Shown here one piece after another: positions 9,784 to 18,835 of a DNA stretch of 40,709 bases. The notes beneath the pieces were generated by a model. The model made no database searches, had not been told where the DNA came from, and saw nothing but the letters and a program-made list of their open reading frames with translations. The DNA lies in the NCBI RefSeq assembly GCF_011516945.1, contig NZ_WOTH01000027.1, forward strand, positions 1 to 40,709, in the 5' to 3' direction. The stretch comes from Acetobacter estunensis. Its GTDB lineage: Bacteria; Pseudomonadota; Alphaproteobacteria; Acetobacterales; Acetobacteraceae. Both the position numbers and the translations under genes were made by a program. Position 1 is the first letter of the stretch, and each line of letters starts with the position of its first letter.

Positions 9784-12129
9784 TCAGGAATTGGAGTCCA
9801 GCTTTTCTTCGCCCTCTTCTGCCGCATCGGTGGAAGCGGATGTGTTGGTCTCCATGTAATCGAAGGCCAGCGCCCCGTCCTTGACCGAAATCTTGACCGC
9901 GCCACCCTTTACCAGACGCCCGAACAGAAGCTCTTCGGACAGTGGCTTCTTGATGGAGTCCTGAATGACGCGGGCGAGAGGCCGTGCGCCATACAGACGG
10001 TCGTAACCACGTTCTGCGAGCCATTCCTTGGCCGCCGAGGTCATCTCGATCGTCACATTGCGGTCGGCAAGCTGGGCTTCGAGCTGAAGCACGAACTTCT
10101 CGACCACGCGCCCCACTGTCTCCGGCTGGAGATTGCTGAAGGGGATGATCGCGTCCAGACGGTTGCGGAACTCCGGTGTGAAGAGGCGCTTGATCGCTTC
10201 TTCGTCCTCGCCCTCTCGGGAGTCACGCCCGAAGCCGATGGCCTCCTTGCTCAGATCGGCCGCACCAGCGTTGGTCGTCATGATAAGGATGACGTTGCGG
10301 AAATCGACCGTCTTACCGTTGTGGTCCGTAAGCTGGCCGTGATCCATGACCTGCAACAGCACGTTGAACAGATCCGGATGCGCCTTCTCGATTTCGTCGA
10401 GCAGCAGAACCGCGTGCGGGTGCTGATCGATGGCATCTGTCAACAGACCGCCCTGATCGAAGCCGACATAGCCCGGAGGTGCGCCCAGAAGTCGCGAGAC
10501 CGAGTGGCGTTCCATGTATTCCGACATGTCGAACCGGATCAGTTCGATGCCCAGCGTGTTGGCGAGTTGACGGGCCACCTCCGTCTTGCCGACGCCCGTG
10601 GGGCCGGAGAACAGATAGTTGCCGATCGGCTTCTCGGGCTCGCGCAGGCCAGCACGGGAGAGTTTGATCGCATCCGACAGGGCTTCGATGGCCTTGTTCT
10701 GGCCGAAGACCATGTTCTTGAGATCACGCTCAAGCGTGCGCAGCACTTCCTTGTCGTCCGCCGAGACCGTCTTGGGCGGAATGCGGGCGATTTTGGAGAT
10801 GACCTCTTCCACATCGCGCAAGGTGATGGTCTTGCGGCGCTTGCTTTCGGGCAGGAGCATCCGCGAGGCGCCCGCTTCATCAATGATGTCGATGGCCTTG
10901 TCCGGCAGCTTGCGGTCGTGAATGTATTTCACCGACAGTTCCACTGCGGCGCGGATGGCCTCGTCCGTGTAGCGGACCTTATGATGTTTTTCGTAGTTGG
11001 TCTTCAGGCCGCGAAGGATTTTCACCGCATCATCAAGGTTGGGCTCCTCCACGTCGATTTTCTGGAACCGGCGCACGAGGGCGCGGTCCTTCTCGAAGTG
11101 CTGGCGGAACTCCTTGTAGGTGGTGGAGCCGATGCAGCGCAGCGTGCCAGCCGCCAGTGCGGGCTTGAGCAGGTTGGACGCATCCATCGCGCCACCCGAC
11201 GTTGCTCCCGCACCGATAACGGTGTGGATCTCGTCAATGAACAGGATGCCGCCGGGGTTCTGCTCAAGGTCGGTGACAACCGCTTTCAGCCGCTCTTCGA
11301 AGTCGCCACGATAGCGGGTGCCCGCTAGAAGCGAACCCATATCGAGCGAGTAGATCGTGCAGTTGAGTAGCACTTCCGGCACGTCGCCTTCGACGATGCG
11401 CTTGGCCAGACCTTCGGCGATCGCGGTTTTGCCCACGCCCGGATCGCCCACATAGAGCGGGTTGTTCTTGGTGCGACGGCACAGGATCTGGATCGTGCGT
11501 TCAACCTCGGCATCACGGCCGATAAGAGAGTCGATCTTGCCGTCCGTGGCTTTCTTGTTGAGGTCCACGCAATAGGCGGCCAGCGCCTCTCCGCTTTTAG
11601 CGGTGCCGCGTCCTTTTTCCTCGCGTTCGCCGCCATCCTTGTCGGGGGCGGATGCGGAAGGAGCGCCGTTCGAACTGCGGCGAACCGAGCGATCAGGCGC
11701 CTTGGCGATGCCGTGCGAGATGAAATTGACCGCATCCAACCGTGTCATGTCCTGCAGTTGCAGGAAATAGACCGCGTGGCTTTCGCGCTCGGCAAAGAGA
11801 GCCACCAGCACGTTCGCGCCCGTCACTTCGTCCCGTCCGGTGGACTGGACGTGGATAGCCGCACGCTGGATCACGCGCTGGAAGGCGGCGGTAGGTTTGG
11901 GTTCGGTCGGACGTTCTGCCGTCAAACCTGCGAGATCCTTGTCGAGGAACTCGGTCAGGTCCGCGCGCAGCTTGTCGAGGTCCACGCCGCAGGCGCGGAA
12001 GACCGTGACAGCGTCCGGGTCATCAATGAGGGCGATGAGCAGATGCTCAAGAGTAGCGTATTCATGATGCCGCTCGCCCGCCAAGGTCAGCGCCCGGTGC
12101 AGCGTCTGTTCGAGATTGCGTGACAACAT
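9784..12129 (-). CDS. clpA: ATP-dependent Clp protease ATP-binding subunit ClpA
   Basis: ClpA unfolds substrates and feeds them into ClpP. The 781-residue protein has the N-terminal Clp repeat domain (1-145), a first AAA+ module with Walker A GDPGVGKT at 228-235 and Walker [10 protein letters not shown], and a second module with [11 protein letters not shown] and [12 protein letters not shown]. The lack of the long coiled-coil M-domain separates it from ClpB and ClpC. A loop with IGFG after the second sensor fits the ClpP-docking tripeptide. The start has a strong AAGGAGT site 8 bases upstream. The adaptor gene clpS, often just upstream, is not seen here: the 280 bases before the start hold no such gene. 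Confidence 0.95.
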   Translation of the reverse strand: MLSRNLEQTLHRALTLAGERHHEYATLEHLLIALIDDPDAVTVFRACGVDLDKLRADLTEFLDKDLAGLTAERPTEPKPTAAFQRVIQRAAIHVQSTGRDEVTGANVLVALFAERESHAVYFLQLQDMTRLDAVNFISHGIAKAPDRSVRRSSNGAPSASAPDKDGGEREEKGRGTAKSGEALAAYCVDLNKKATDGKIDSLIGRDAEVERTIQILCRRTKNNPLYVGDPGVGKTAIAEGLAKRIVEGDVPEVLLNCTIYSLDMGSLLAGTRYRGDFEERLKAVVTDLEQNPGGILFIDEIHTVIGAGATSGGAMDASNLLKPALAAGTLRCIGSTTYKEFRQHFEKDRALVRRFQKIDVEEPNLDDAVKILRGLKTNYEKHHKVRYTDEAIRAAVELSVKYIHDRKLPDKAIDIIDEAGASRMLLPESKRRKTITLRDVEEVISKIARIPPKTVSADDKEVLRTLERDLKNMVFGQNKAIEALSDAIKLSRAGLREPEKPIGNYLFSGPTGVGKTEVARQLANTLGIELIRFDMSEYMERHSVSRLLGAPPGYVGFDQGGLLTDAIDQHPHAVLLLDEIEKAHPDLFNVLLQVMDHGQLTDHNGKTVDFRNVILIMTTNAGAADLSKEAIGFGRDSREGEDEEAIKRLFTPEFRNRLDAIIPFSNLQPETVGRVVEKFVLQLEAQLADRNVTIEMTSAAKEWLAERGYDRLYGARPLARVIQDSIKKPLSEELLFGRLVKGGAVKISVKDGALAFDYMETNTSASTDAAEEGEEKLDSNS

Positions 12130-12411
12130 GAGTCGGTACTCCTTTCAGCGGCGACCGTATTCGGACACGCCGCGAGGACTCGGTCCTGTCATCATATTTG
12201 GGCGGTTGCTGGAGAATTGCCAGCCATAAGGAAGGACTTGCCGAAAAAAAATCATGACCAATCTGGTTCGGATGGGCGAAGCCTCTCAACATCGAGGCGG
12301 GAAGTATGGTTTCTGCGCGACCGAGATTGGTAAATGGTTACGAAATCGGGCGATGTGAAGCTTTGTTCCTCGAATGGATTGGCCTTTGCGTCCTGTGACG
12401 GCGTGTGATAC
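12130..12411. other. Intergenic region between clpA and ffs
   Basis: These 280 bases separate divergent clpA and ffs. No gene is supported in either direction. A ribosome site for clpA lies at the left edge. Promoters for both directions must be here, but no strong -35/-10 pair can be fixed with confidence. A TGATAC at 12406-12411 could be the -10 element of ffs. Confidence 0.4.
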
Positions 12412-12510
12412 GCCCTGCGGCGGGAGATCCGTGGCGGACGGATGCCCCGCTTACCCTGGTCAGATCCGGAAGGAAGCAGCCAAAGCGGGTTTCATTCGGG
12501 TCGTTGCGGG
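12412..12510 (+). ncRNA. ffs: 4.5S-type signal recognition particle RNA
   Basis: The universally conserved SRP domain IV is visible: GGTCAGATCCGGAAGGAAGC at about 12458-12477. It is enclosed by the closing helix CCCGCTT (12446-12452) with AAGCGGG (12483-12489). Outer pairing GATCCG with CGGGTC (12498-12503) and CCCTGC with the GCGGG run at 12506-12510 gives an RNA of about 99 bases, the size of the bacterial small SRP RNA. It lies 100 bases upstream of dnaX, a location common in bacteria. The exact ends are estimates from pairing. Confidence 0.9.
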
Positions 12511-12610
12511 TCTCTCATCTCGATTTCCCGCTTGATGCGACGGAACGCCGGGACTGGATGTCCCGCCCCGGCTTTGCACCGGACGGGGTCCGGAGGGGTT
12601 TGCCGGAGCC

Positions 12611-14560
12611 ATGTCAGAGACCGACACCTCAACAAACGATGATCTGCCCATGCCGCCTTCCGATGGAGGGGGCTTTCTTTTCGGCGATCAGCCCGAACCG
12701 GCGCCTGAGCCTGTTCCCGTGACGACGCCAACTCCTGAAAAAACAGGTTACCGGGTTCTTGCCCGTAAGTATCGCCCGGCGACGCTCGACGAACTGATCG
12801 GGCAGGATGCCCTCGTCCGTACGCTGCGCAATGCGTTCGCCACCGGTCGCGTGGCGCACGCTTTTATGCTCACGGGTGTGCGGGGTGTGGGCAAGACGAC
12901 CACGGCCCGTATTCTTGCGCGTGGTCTGAACTGCACAGGCCCGGACGGGAAGGGCGGGCCGACGGCCGATCCATGTGGCGTGTGCCCCAATTGTGTGGCC
13001 ATTCTGGCAGACCGTCATCCAGACGTTCTGGAAATGGATGCGGCGTCGCGCACCGGTGTCGATGATGTGCGCGAGATTATCGAGGCGTGTCACTTCCGAC
13101 CCATTCAGGGTCGTATGAAAGTCTTCATCATCGATGAAGTCCATATGCTGTCGCGTAACGCCTTCAACGCTCTTCTCAAGACACTCGAAGAACCGCCTTC
13201 GCAGGTAACGTTCGTGTTTGCGACCACGGAACTGCGCAAGGTGCCGGTTACTGTGCTGTCGCGCTGCCAGCGTTTCGATCTACGCCGTATCGCGCAGTCA
13301 GAGCTTGTGGATTTCTTCGGGCGCGTGGCGGCAAAGGAAGAGGTGAAGATCGCCCCCGATGCGTTGCGGCTTCTGGCGCGCGCGGCGGATGGGTCCGTGC
13401 GTGATGGTCTTTCGCTGCTGGATCAGGCGATCGCACAGGGCGATGGTAGCGCCACCATCTCGGAAGAGAGTGTGGCCGCCATGCTCGGCCTGTCGGACCG
13501 CACCGCGGTGTTCGACCTGTTCGGGTATGTGATGAAGGGTGATGTCCCGGCCGTAATCGCGCTGTGCGATGACACCTGCAATCGCGGTGGCGATCCGGGG
13601 ATCATGCTGCGCGATCTGGCCGAACTGACCCATATGGTGACGCGCCTTAAAACGGTGCGCAGTCTTCAGGAGACGATGGACCTGCCCGAAGCCGAGCGCA
13701 CGCGCGGTGTGGAGTTCGCGCAGGCGCTCTCACTCTCCGCTCTGTCGCGATTGTGGCAGATGCTCCTCAAGGGCATCGCGGAGGTGGACGGCGCGCCCCT
13801 GCAGCGGGAAGCGGCCGAGATGGTGCTGATCCGGCTGTGCCATGCCGCGACATTGCCCGCGCCGGAAGATCTGCTGAAGCAGTTTGAGCGCGGCGGTGGC
13901 GCAGGACAGGGAGCAGGTGTTGCCAGCGCAAATGCTGGGCACGGAACCGCACCTAGCGCTCGGTTGTCGTCTCCCTCGCGGGGGGAGGATGGTGGACAGC
14001 GACGTGTGGCCAATGGGGGCTGGACCGGGGAACACGAGGAGCCTCCGCCGCCTGTGCCCCTGATGCAGGCTGAACCGGCGGTCCGAGCAGAGCCGCCACG
14101 CTCATGGCGTGCGCTTGTCGCTTTTGTGAAGGAGTGTCGTGAAGCCACGTTGCATGGGCATCTGCTGCACTCCACGCATCTGGTGACATTTGCGGCACCA
14201 ATGGTGGAAATCCGCGTGGATCGGCCCGCGCCAGCGGATCTGCCGAAACGGTTGCAGAATCTGTTGCGGCATCATTTCGGCCCGGCATGGACGGTTCGCA
14301 TGGTGGATGCGCCGGGCGAGCCGACACTGGCCGAGCAAAGCGCTGAAATCATTCAGCTCCATCGGCATCGCTCCGCAGGGCATCCTCTGGTTCAAGCCAT
14401 CATGGAGGCGTTTCCGGGGGCGCAGTTGGGCGATGTGAAGGACCATACGCTGGACGATCATTACGGCCTTCCTGCGGAAGAGCCGCCCGTGGTGGGACTT
14501 GACCCCGAGCCGTTCCATCCCGAAGACAGCATGGATGAGCCGGATCCGCTGAATGACTGA
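12611..14560 (+). CDS. dnaX: DNA polymerase III subunits gamma/tau
   Basis: DnaX is the clamp-loader ATPase and organiser of the replicative holoenzyme. The 649-residue protein has a 45-residue acidic/proline-rich leader, then YRVLARKYRPATLDELIGQD, Walker A GVRGVGKT at 89-96, a four-cysteine zinc module ending CGVCPNC, Walker B FIIDEVHML and the SRC sensor in VLSRCQRFDLRR. The region from about 440 to 490 is a low-complexity linker. The C-terminal third carries the polymerase-binding tau part. No A-rich slippery site for a gamma frameshift stands out. It is followed 39 bases later by ybaB and then recR, the classical order. Confidence 0.95.
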   Translation: MSETDTSTNDDLPMPPSDGGGFLFGDQPEPAPEPVPVTTPTPEKTGYRVLARKYRPATLDELIGQDALVRTLRNAFATGRVAHAFMLTGVRGVGKTTTARILARGLNCTGPDGKGGPTADPCGVCPNCVAILADRHPDVLEMDAASRTGVDDVREIIEACHFRPIQGRMKVFIIDEVHMLSRNAFNALLKTLEEPPSQVTFVFATTELRKVPVTVLSRCQRFDLRRIAQSELVDFFGRVAAKEEVKIAPDALRLLARAADGSVRDGLSLLDQAIAQGDGSATISEESVAAMLGLSDRTAVFDLFGYVMKGDVPAVIALCDDTCNRGGDPGIMLRDLAELTHMVTRLKTVRSLQETMDLPEAERTRGVEFAQALSLSALSRLWQMLLKGIAEVDGAPLQREAAEMVLIRLCHAATLPAPEDLLKQFERGGGAGQGAGVASANAGHGTAPSARLSSPSRGEDGGQRRVANGGWTGEHEEPPPPVPLMQAEPAVRAEPPRSWRALVAFVKECREATLHGHLLHSTHLVTFAAPMVEIRVDRPAPADLPKRLQNLLRHHFGPAWTVRMVDAPGEPTLAEQSAEIIQLHRHRSAGHPLVQAIMEAFPGAQLGDVKDHTLDDHYGLPAEEPPVVGLDPEPFHPEDSMDEPDPLND

Positions 14561-14599
14561 ACGCGCTTCCGACAGGATTTTGGATACAGGAACACGCAC

Positions 14600-14923
14600 A
14601 TGAAAAACCTTGCCGGCCTGATGAAGCAGGCCTCGCAGATGCAGTCCAAAATGGAGCAGATGCAGTCAGAGCTGGAAAAGCTGACGATTGAGGGATCGTC
14701 CGGCGCGGGTCTGGTCACTGTTGCTCTGAGCGGCAAGGGCGACATGCGTTCAATCAAAATCGATCCCAAACTGGCCGATCCGGACGAGATGGAAATGCTT
14801 CAGGATCTGATTGTCGCGGCCTGCGCCGATGCGCGTGTGAAGCTCGACAAGAAGGCGTCCGAGGAAATGCAGAAAGTCACGGGCGGTCTGAACCTGCCGC
14901 CGGGAATGAAGCTGCCGTTCTGA
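14600..14923 (+). CDS. ybaB: YbaB/EbfC family nucleoid-associated protein
   Basis: This small DNA-binding dimer is usually co-transcribed with dnaX and recR. The 107-residue protein opens [20 protein letters not shown], a helix that forms the dimer tweezers, followed by the beta-sheet core [18 protein letters not shown] and ends with the family-typical [13 protein letters not shown]. Length equals the family norm. It sits 39 bases after dnaX and 28 before recR on the same strand, so the three form an operon. Confidence 0.93.
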   Translation: MKNLAGLMKQASQMQSKMEQMQSELEKLTIEGSSGAGLVTVALSGKGDMRSIKIDPKLADPDEMEMLQDLIVAACADARVKLDKKASEEMQKVTGGLNLPPGMKLPF

Positions 14924-14951
14924 GTGGCACCGCGTTCGTCTCGGGGCGTTC

Positions 14952-15545
14952 ATGGCTGTTGCCGATATAGATCATCTGATCGGGTTGATCGCCCGCCTGC
15001 CGGGGCTTGGCCCCCGCTCGGCGCGCCGGGTCGCGCTGGCGCTTCTGCGTGATCCGCAGGGGAGGCTGTTGCCGCTGGCGCGGGCGATGGAAAGCACGGC
15101 CTTGTCGGTGACGACATGCTCCGTGTGCGGCAATCTGGATGTGAGCGATCCGTGCCATATCTGCACCGATCCTTCCCGCGCGCATGATCTTGTGTGTGTT
15201 GTGGAGAACGTCGGCGATCTGTGGGCGTTGGAACGCGCGGGCGCACATCGCGGTGTGTATCAGGTGCTGGGCGGTGTGCTGTCCGCCCTGCGCGGAATAG
15301 GGCCGGATGATCTGAACGTCCGTTCCCTCTTTGAGCGTCTGGCGAAAGGTGAGGTGAGGGAAGTCATTCTTGCGCTGGGTGCCACGGTGGAGGGGGCGGC
15401 GACGATGTTCTGGCTTCAGGAGCGGATTGCACCCTTCGGTGTGACGGTGAGCCGTGTGGCGCAAGGTGTGCCGATGGGTGGCACGCTGGACGTGCTGGAT
15501 GACGGAACGCTGGCGGCGGCGCTGACTGCGCGTCGGCCGGTCTGA
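14952..15545 (+). CDS. recR: Recombination mediator RecR
   Basis: RecR with RecO (and RecF) loads RecA onto single-stranded DNA gaps. The 197-residue protein shows the N-terminal helix-hairpin-helix LIARLPGLGPRSARRVAL, the zinc motif CSVCGNLDVSDPCHIC, and a Toprim domain with VCVVENVGDLWALE and the following YQVLGG. It is full length and in the standard place after ybaB. The next gene begins 13 bases downstream, so the short-chain reductase may share the transcript. Confidence 0.95.
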   Translation: MAVADIDHLIGLIARLPGLGPRSARRVALALLRDPQGRLLPLARAMESTALSVTTCSVCGNLDVSDPCHICTDPSRAHDLVCVVENVGDLWALERAGAHRGVYQVLGGVLSALRGIGPDDLNVRSLFERLAKGEVREVILALGATVEGAATMFWLQERIAPFGVTVSRVAQGVPMGGTLDVLDDGTLAAALTARRPV

Positions 15546-15558
15546 GGGAGATACCGCC

Positions 15559-16368
15559 ATGCTCGACCCAAGGAACCTGCTGACGATTGATGCTGCCATT
15601 CCGCGCGTGGCGCTCGTGACAGGTGGCGCGCAGCGGTTGGGGCGGGCGATTGTGCTGGGTCTGGCTCAGGCGGGTTTTTCGGTGGCCGTACATTGCCGGT
15701 CGAGCGTGGAGGAAGCGTACGAACTTGTCCGTGAAATTGAGATTCTGGGTGTTCGTGGCTGTGTGCTGCAAGCCGATCTGGCGGATGAGGCGCAGGTGGT
15801 CGGGCTGGCTGCGCAAGCGTCTGAACGGTTGGATGGATCGGTTGGGGTGCTGGTCAACAATGCCTCCGTGTTCGAGCGCGATGAATGGAATACGGTGACC
15901 CGAGCAAGCTGGGAGGCGCATCTGGAGCCCAATCTGCGTGCGCCTTTCGTGCTCATGCAGGAATTTGCCCGCCTTCTGCCTGCGGGGAAGAAAGGCATGG
16001 TGCTCAATATGCTCGATGAGCGTGTGTGGTCGCTCACACCGCATTTTGTCAGCTACACGGTCTCCAAATCGGCGCTATGGACCCTGACGCAGAGCATGGC
16101 GTTGGCTCTTGCACCGAAAGGCATCCGGGTGAACGCCATCGGGCCGGGGCCTGCGTTGCCAAGCCCTCGTCAAACGGACGAGCAGTTCAGACGGCAATGT
16201 GCTTCTGTTCCGTTGGGACACGGGACGTCCCCTGAAGAAGTCGCTCGTGCGGCACTGGCGTTTCTTATGTTGCCATCGGTGACGGGCCAGATGCTGGCGC
16301 TCGATGGCGCGCAACATCTCCAGTGGCGGCCTGCGCCGGGTGTGTCCGGCGACATGATGGAAGAATGA
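15559..16368 (+). CDS. Short-chain dehydrogenase, FolM-like pteridine reductase candidate
   Basis: The 269-residue protein is a classical NAD(P)H-dependent short-chain reductase: TGGAQRLGRA at about 20-30 for cofactor, NNAS at about 98, and YTVSK catalytic residues near 172. The GGAQRLGR form with an arginine and HCRSS after strand two are typical of NADPH-using pteridine reductases such as FolM/PTR1. The stop overlaps the FolB-like gene by ATGA, so reduction of dihydrofolate or dihydromonapterin is a reasonable inference from the pairing. The substrate is not proven by sequence. Confidence 0.75.
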   Translation: MLDPRNLLTIDAAIPRVALVTGGAQRLGRAIVLGLAQAGFSVAVHCRSSVEEAYELVREIEILGVRGCVLQADLADEAQVVGLAAQASERLDGSVGVLVNNASVFERDEWNTVTRASWEAHLEPNLRAPFVLMQEFARLLPAGKKGMVLNMLDERVWSLTPHFVSYTVSKSALWTLTQSMALALAPKGIRVNAIGPGPALPSPRQTDEQFRRQCASVPLGHGTSPEEVARAALAFLMLPSVTGQMLALDGAQHLQWRPAPGVSGDMMEE

Positions 16369-16772
16369 CCGGCATGAATGTTCTGGCTCCATGGCCCGCG
16401 GAGATTCCACTGCGGCATCTGTTTGTTCGGGACATGCTGGTCGATGCGCCGATCGGCGTGTTTCCGCATGAGCAGGGCGTGACACAGCGTGTGCGGATCA
16501 ATGTCGCATTCGGGGTGGAAGACAGTCGCGATCTGACGGTGGGCGCGGACGAGCTTGGGCGTACGGTTTCGTATGAAACGGCCGTTCTGGCCATTCGACG
16601 TCTGGCGACTGCGGCTCACACGCAACTGGTGGAGACGCTGGCTGAGCGTATTGCGGTCGAGCTTCTGGGGGATCAGCGGGTGCGTGTCGTGCGGATACGG
16701 ATCGAGAAGCTCGATGTTTTTTCCGACACGCAATCCGTGGGCGTTGAAATCGAACGCTGGGCCGTCAAATAG
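16365..16772 (+). CDS. folB: Dihydroneopterin aldolase family protein
   Basis: FolB cleaves or epimerises dihydroneopterin in folate synthesis. The related FolX acts on the triphosphate. The start at the ATGA overlap with the reductase gives 135 residues. Visible family features are DAPIGVFPHEQGVTQRVRI with the catalytic-loop glutamate, TVSYETAVLAI with the substrate-stacking tyrosine, and the lysine in RIRIEKLDVFSDTQSVGVEIER. The usual K-P-x-A is replaced by K-L-D-V, so FolX-like specificity is possible. An upstream in-frame start at 16323 is inside the reductase gene and unlikely. Confidence 0.78.
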   Translation: MTGMNVLAPWPAEIPLRHLFVRDMLVDAPIGVFPHEQGVTQRVRINVAFGVEDSRDLTVGADELGRTVSYETAVLAIRRLATAAHTQLVETLAERIAVELLGDQRVRVVRIRIEKLDVFSDTQSVGVEIERWAVK

Positions 16773-16776
16773 AGGC

Positions 16777-16807
16777 TGCGGATCACAGGGTTTCCCCGCG
16801 ATCCGCA
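16777..16807 (+). terminator. Possible terminator between convergent genes
   Basis: The inverted repeat TGCGGATC (16777-16784) and GATCCGCA (16800-16807) lies directly after the FolB-like gene, before the convergent phage-like gene. The following T-tract is poor, so termination strength is uncertain. Confidence 0.4.
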
Positions 16808-16814
16808 TTCAGTC

Positions 16815-17252
16815 TCATTCCACGTTGTCGACGCCGTCAATCAGCGTGACACCCTGATTGACAAATACGGTGCCGCCCGCTGCCGTCCGTCCGATAGCGG
16901 CCCCATCCTGCCATGAGATGTTGCGGTTGAGCAGGAGTGTGACTTCGGGCTGCGCCATGAGCACAGCCTCCACTTTGCCCGCATGTTCCCAGCGTGAAAG
17001 CTGCCAGTACACAACGGGCGTGTCGCTGCCATCCGAACTGGTGAACAATCCGATACCTGCGCAGATGGGCAGCGCGGCTTGGGGGCGCGGAAAAACGAGG
17101 TCCACATCCGGACGTGTTTCCGTGCCGCCACCAAGCGGTGAGAATGTGACAGGAACGCGCGTGTAACCGGCGACGCTGAGTTCGGTCCAACCGGGCAGGA
17201 GAAGACCGGCCCATCCTTCGAAAAAATGCTTCATGTTCAATGTCTCATCCAT
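16815..17252 (-). CDS. Unknown protein downstream of tail fibre
   Basis: I do not recognise this 145-residue protein. It is beta-rich by appearance, with no signal peptide, membrane helix or cysteine pattern. The start at 17252 overlaps the stop of the tail-fibre gene by 8 bases; a second methionine at 17234 is an equal alternative. Tight coupling to a tail fibre suggests a tail-fibre assembly factor, chaperone or companion fibre tip. That is inference from position only. Confidence 0.6.
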   Translation of the reverse strand: MDETLNMKHFFEGWAGLLLPGWTELSVAGYTRVPVTFSPLGGGTETRPDVDLVFPRPQAALPICAGIGLFTSSDGSDTPVVYWQLSRWEHAGKVEAVLMAQPEVTLLLNRNISWQDGAAIGRTAAGGTVFVNQGVTLIDGVDNVE

Positions 17253-18612
17253 ATTGTGTGACGGTCATCCAGGCAGGTCCGCCGTCGCCGCCGTTCATGT
17301 AAGTGCCGCCGGGCGCGACACAGGAGCCTGAGCCCCCACTGCCGGCATCGCCCGTTTTGCCGGTTTGCCCGGCACCGGATTCCCAGCCGCCCGAGTAATA
17401 CGGGGGGCGGTCTCCGCCCGCGCCGCCGTAGCCGTAGAAATAGTTTTCGGACACGCCGCTGACATGGCCCGAACGACCGCTGGGGCCGATCCCGGAATTC
17501 AGCACGGTGATGCCGGTCGAACTGATGACCTGCACCGCGCCACCCGCACCGGTTCCACCGATGATGGCAACGCCTCCGCCTTGGGCCACGCTGCCGCCGG
17601 AACCACCGACTGCCACGACCATGCTTCCAAAGGCGGCATTGCCACCGCTGTTACCGCTCATGGCCGTGGAGGCGGATTGTCCACCGCGCCCGCCAGCGCC
17701 GAGTGTGGCGGTCACGGGCCATTGCAGCTCGCTGGCGGTCACCAGAAAACGGCAATAGCCACCACCGCCGCCGCCGCCGGCTCCTGCAATTTCGATGATG
17801 GCGAAGCGGGTACGCGAATTGAGGGAGAGCTGGATGACGTTATAGCCACCGGCTGATGCCGCCGGACCGAGATAGGTGTCGCACGCCAGAAGATTGGCTG
17901 AGGCCCAGTTCGTGACGAAAGCGGTCGTGGCCAGTTTTTGTGAGGAATCGCCCGAAGCTGGCGTGGGGGCGGTGGGGGTGCCCGTGAAAGCGGGAGAGTT
18001 GATCGGCGCGAGATCGGGGATCTTGGTGTAGAAAAGCGCCGTGTTGTCCAGTGTGATCATCGACTGGGTAACGCTCGTCGCGTTTGCCGGAAGATCGATA
18101 CGCCAGACAGGAACGCTTCCACTTGGAACGGTGCCGGTCGTCAGCGCAAGAGTGGCGATGGCGGTCCGTTCCGTGGGCTGACCGGTGCCGGTATCGGTGG
18201 CTCCGGAAAGAGTGCGGGTGGAATCGGATGCATCCAGATAGCGCAGCATGGTGGCGCCAGTGTCCACCATGGAAAGCGTGGCGTAGATGTGGAAAGTCTG
18301 GGCCGTGGTGGCGGTTGTCAGCGTGAAGCTCGTCTGTGCGGCATTATATTGCCGCATGATAAGAGTGCTGTCGGCGGCAAGCGAACCATAGGAAGAAGCA
18401 TCGGCTACGGACGAGGCGTTGATCTGGCCCGCCCCGATCTGGACGAGAAGATTCGTACCTGAACAGGTGGCCGTCAGGCCGGTGGCAAATGGCCCAGTAC
18501 TGCCCATCGTGAGGGCAATGACCTCACCTATGGCGCGTTCAGTGTTGCGTTCTGCGATGAGGGTATCGGTATCCGCGACGATCTGGGCGGGATAGACAAT
18601 GACGCGATCCAT
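17245..18612 (-). CDS. Phage tail fibre with glycine-rich C-terminal domain
   Basis: The 455-residue protein carries the tail-fibre repeat module NSPAFTGTPTAPTPASGDSS followed by QKLATTAFV at about 205-235, a signature of phage tail fibre/collar proteins. From residue about 275 to the end it is dominated by glycine runs (GAGGGGGGGYCRF, GAGGRGG, GGSGGSVAQGGG, GGTGAGG), like the polyglycine-helix sandwich of adhesins at tail-fibre tips. The N-terminal 200 residues are a threonine/serine/alanine-rich shaft. It starts 13 bases after the HTH gene stop, with AAGGA as ribosome site. No capsid, terminase, lysis or integrase gene is nearby, so this is a remnant or an independent cassette. Confidence 0.8.
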   Translation of the reverse strand: MDRVIVYPAQIVADTDTLIAERNTERAIGEVIALTMGSTGPFATGLTATCSGTNLLVQIGAGQINASSVADASSYGSLAADSTLIMRQYNAAQTSFTLTTATTAQTFHIYATLSMVDTGATMLRYLDASDSTRTLSGATDTGTGQPTERTAIATLALTTGTVPSGSVPVWRIDLPANATSVTQSMITLDNTALFYTKIPDLAPINSPAFTGTPTAPTPASGDSSQKLATTAFVTNWASANLLACDTYLGPAASAGGYNVIQLSLNSRTRFAIIEIAGAGGGGGGGYCRFLVTASELQWPVTATLGAGGRGGQSASTAMSGNSGGNAAFGSMVVAVGGSGGSVAQGGGVAIIGGTGAGGAVQVISSTGITVLNSGIGPSGRSGHVSGVSENYFYGYGGAGGDRPPYYSGGWESGAGQTGKTGDAGSGGSGSCVAPGGTYMNGGDGGPAWMTVTQYG

Positions 18613-18625
18613 GATGGCAAATCCT

Positions 18626-18835
18626 TCAGATGGTCGCGCCGGGACGGTAATCTGGAAGGCTGCTGAAATAAGTGTTGAGGGATTCCACGGATACGAGTGT
18701 CCGTCCTCCCAATTTCTTGGCCTGGATATGTCCGTCTGACAGAAGTTTATAGCAATAGGTGCGGCCTATGCCGTAATTTTTGCAGACATTTGAAATATTG
18801 AGAAACCGCGTTTCTCCAGTCCTCTTGTTGTTCAC
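18626..18835 (-). CDS. Excisionase/AlpA-like helix-turn-helix protein
   Basis: The 69-residue product has a MerR-type winged helix as in excisionases and AlpA-like regulators (HTH_17 type): FLNISNVCKNYGIGRTYCYK as the helix-turn-helix, then LLSDGHIQAKKLGGRTLVSVESLNTYF as the wing. The start is GTG with GAGGA about 9 bases upstream. Such proteins regulate or excise prophages and islands. It is the first gene of a tight minus-strand set with the tail fibre and the unknown 145-residue protein. No integrase is visible nearby. Confidence 0.72.
   Translation of the reverse strand: MNNKRTGETRFLNISNVCKNYGIGRTYCYKLLSDGHIQAKKLGGRTLVSVESLNTYFSSLPDYRPGATI

Noticed and set aside
10321-11328. A 335-residue plus-strand open frame
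   Set aside because: It is antisense to the AAA+ modules of clpA and shows no known domain.
13860-14060. Possible programmed frameshift in dnaX
   Set aside because: No A-rich slippery heptamer with a following stem was found; the frame is open to the end of tau.
17290-17790. GC-rich repeats that look like a tandem repeat or second CRISPR
   Set aside because: They are the codons of glycine runs in the tail fibre, irregular in length and spacing, without constant repeats.
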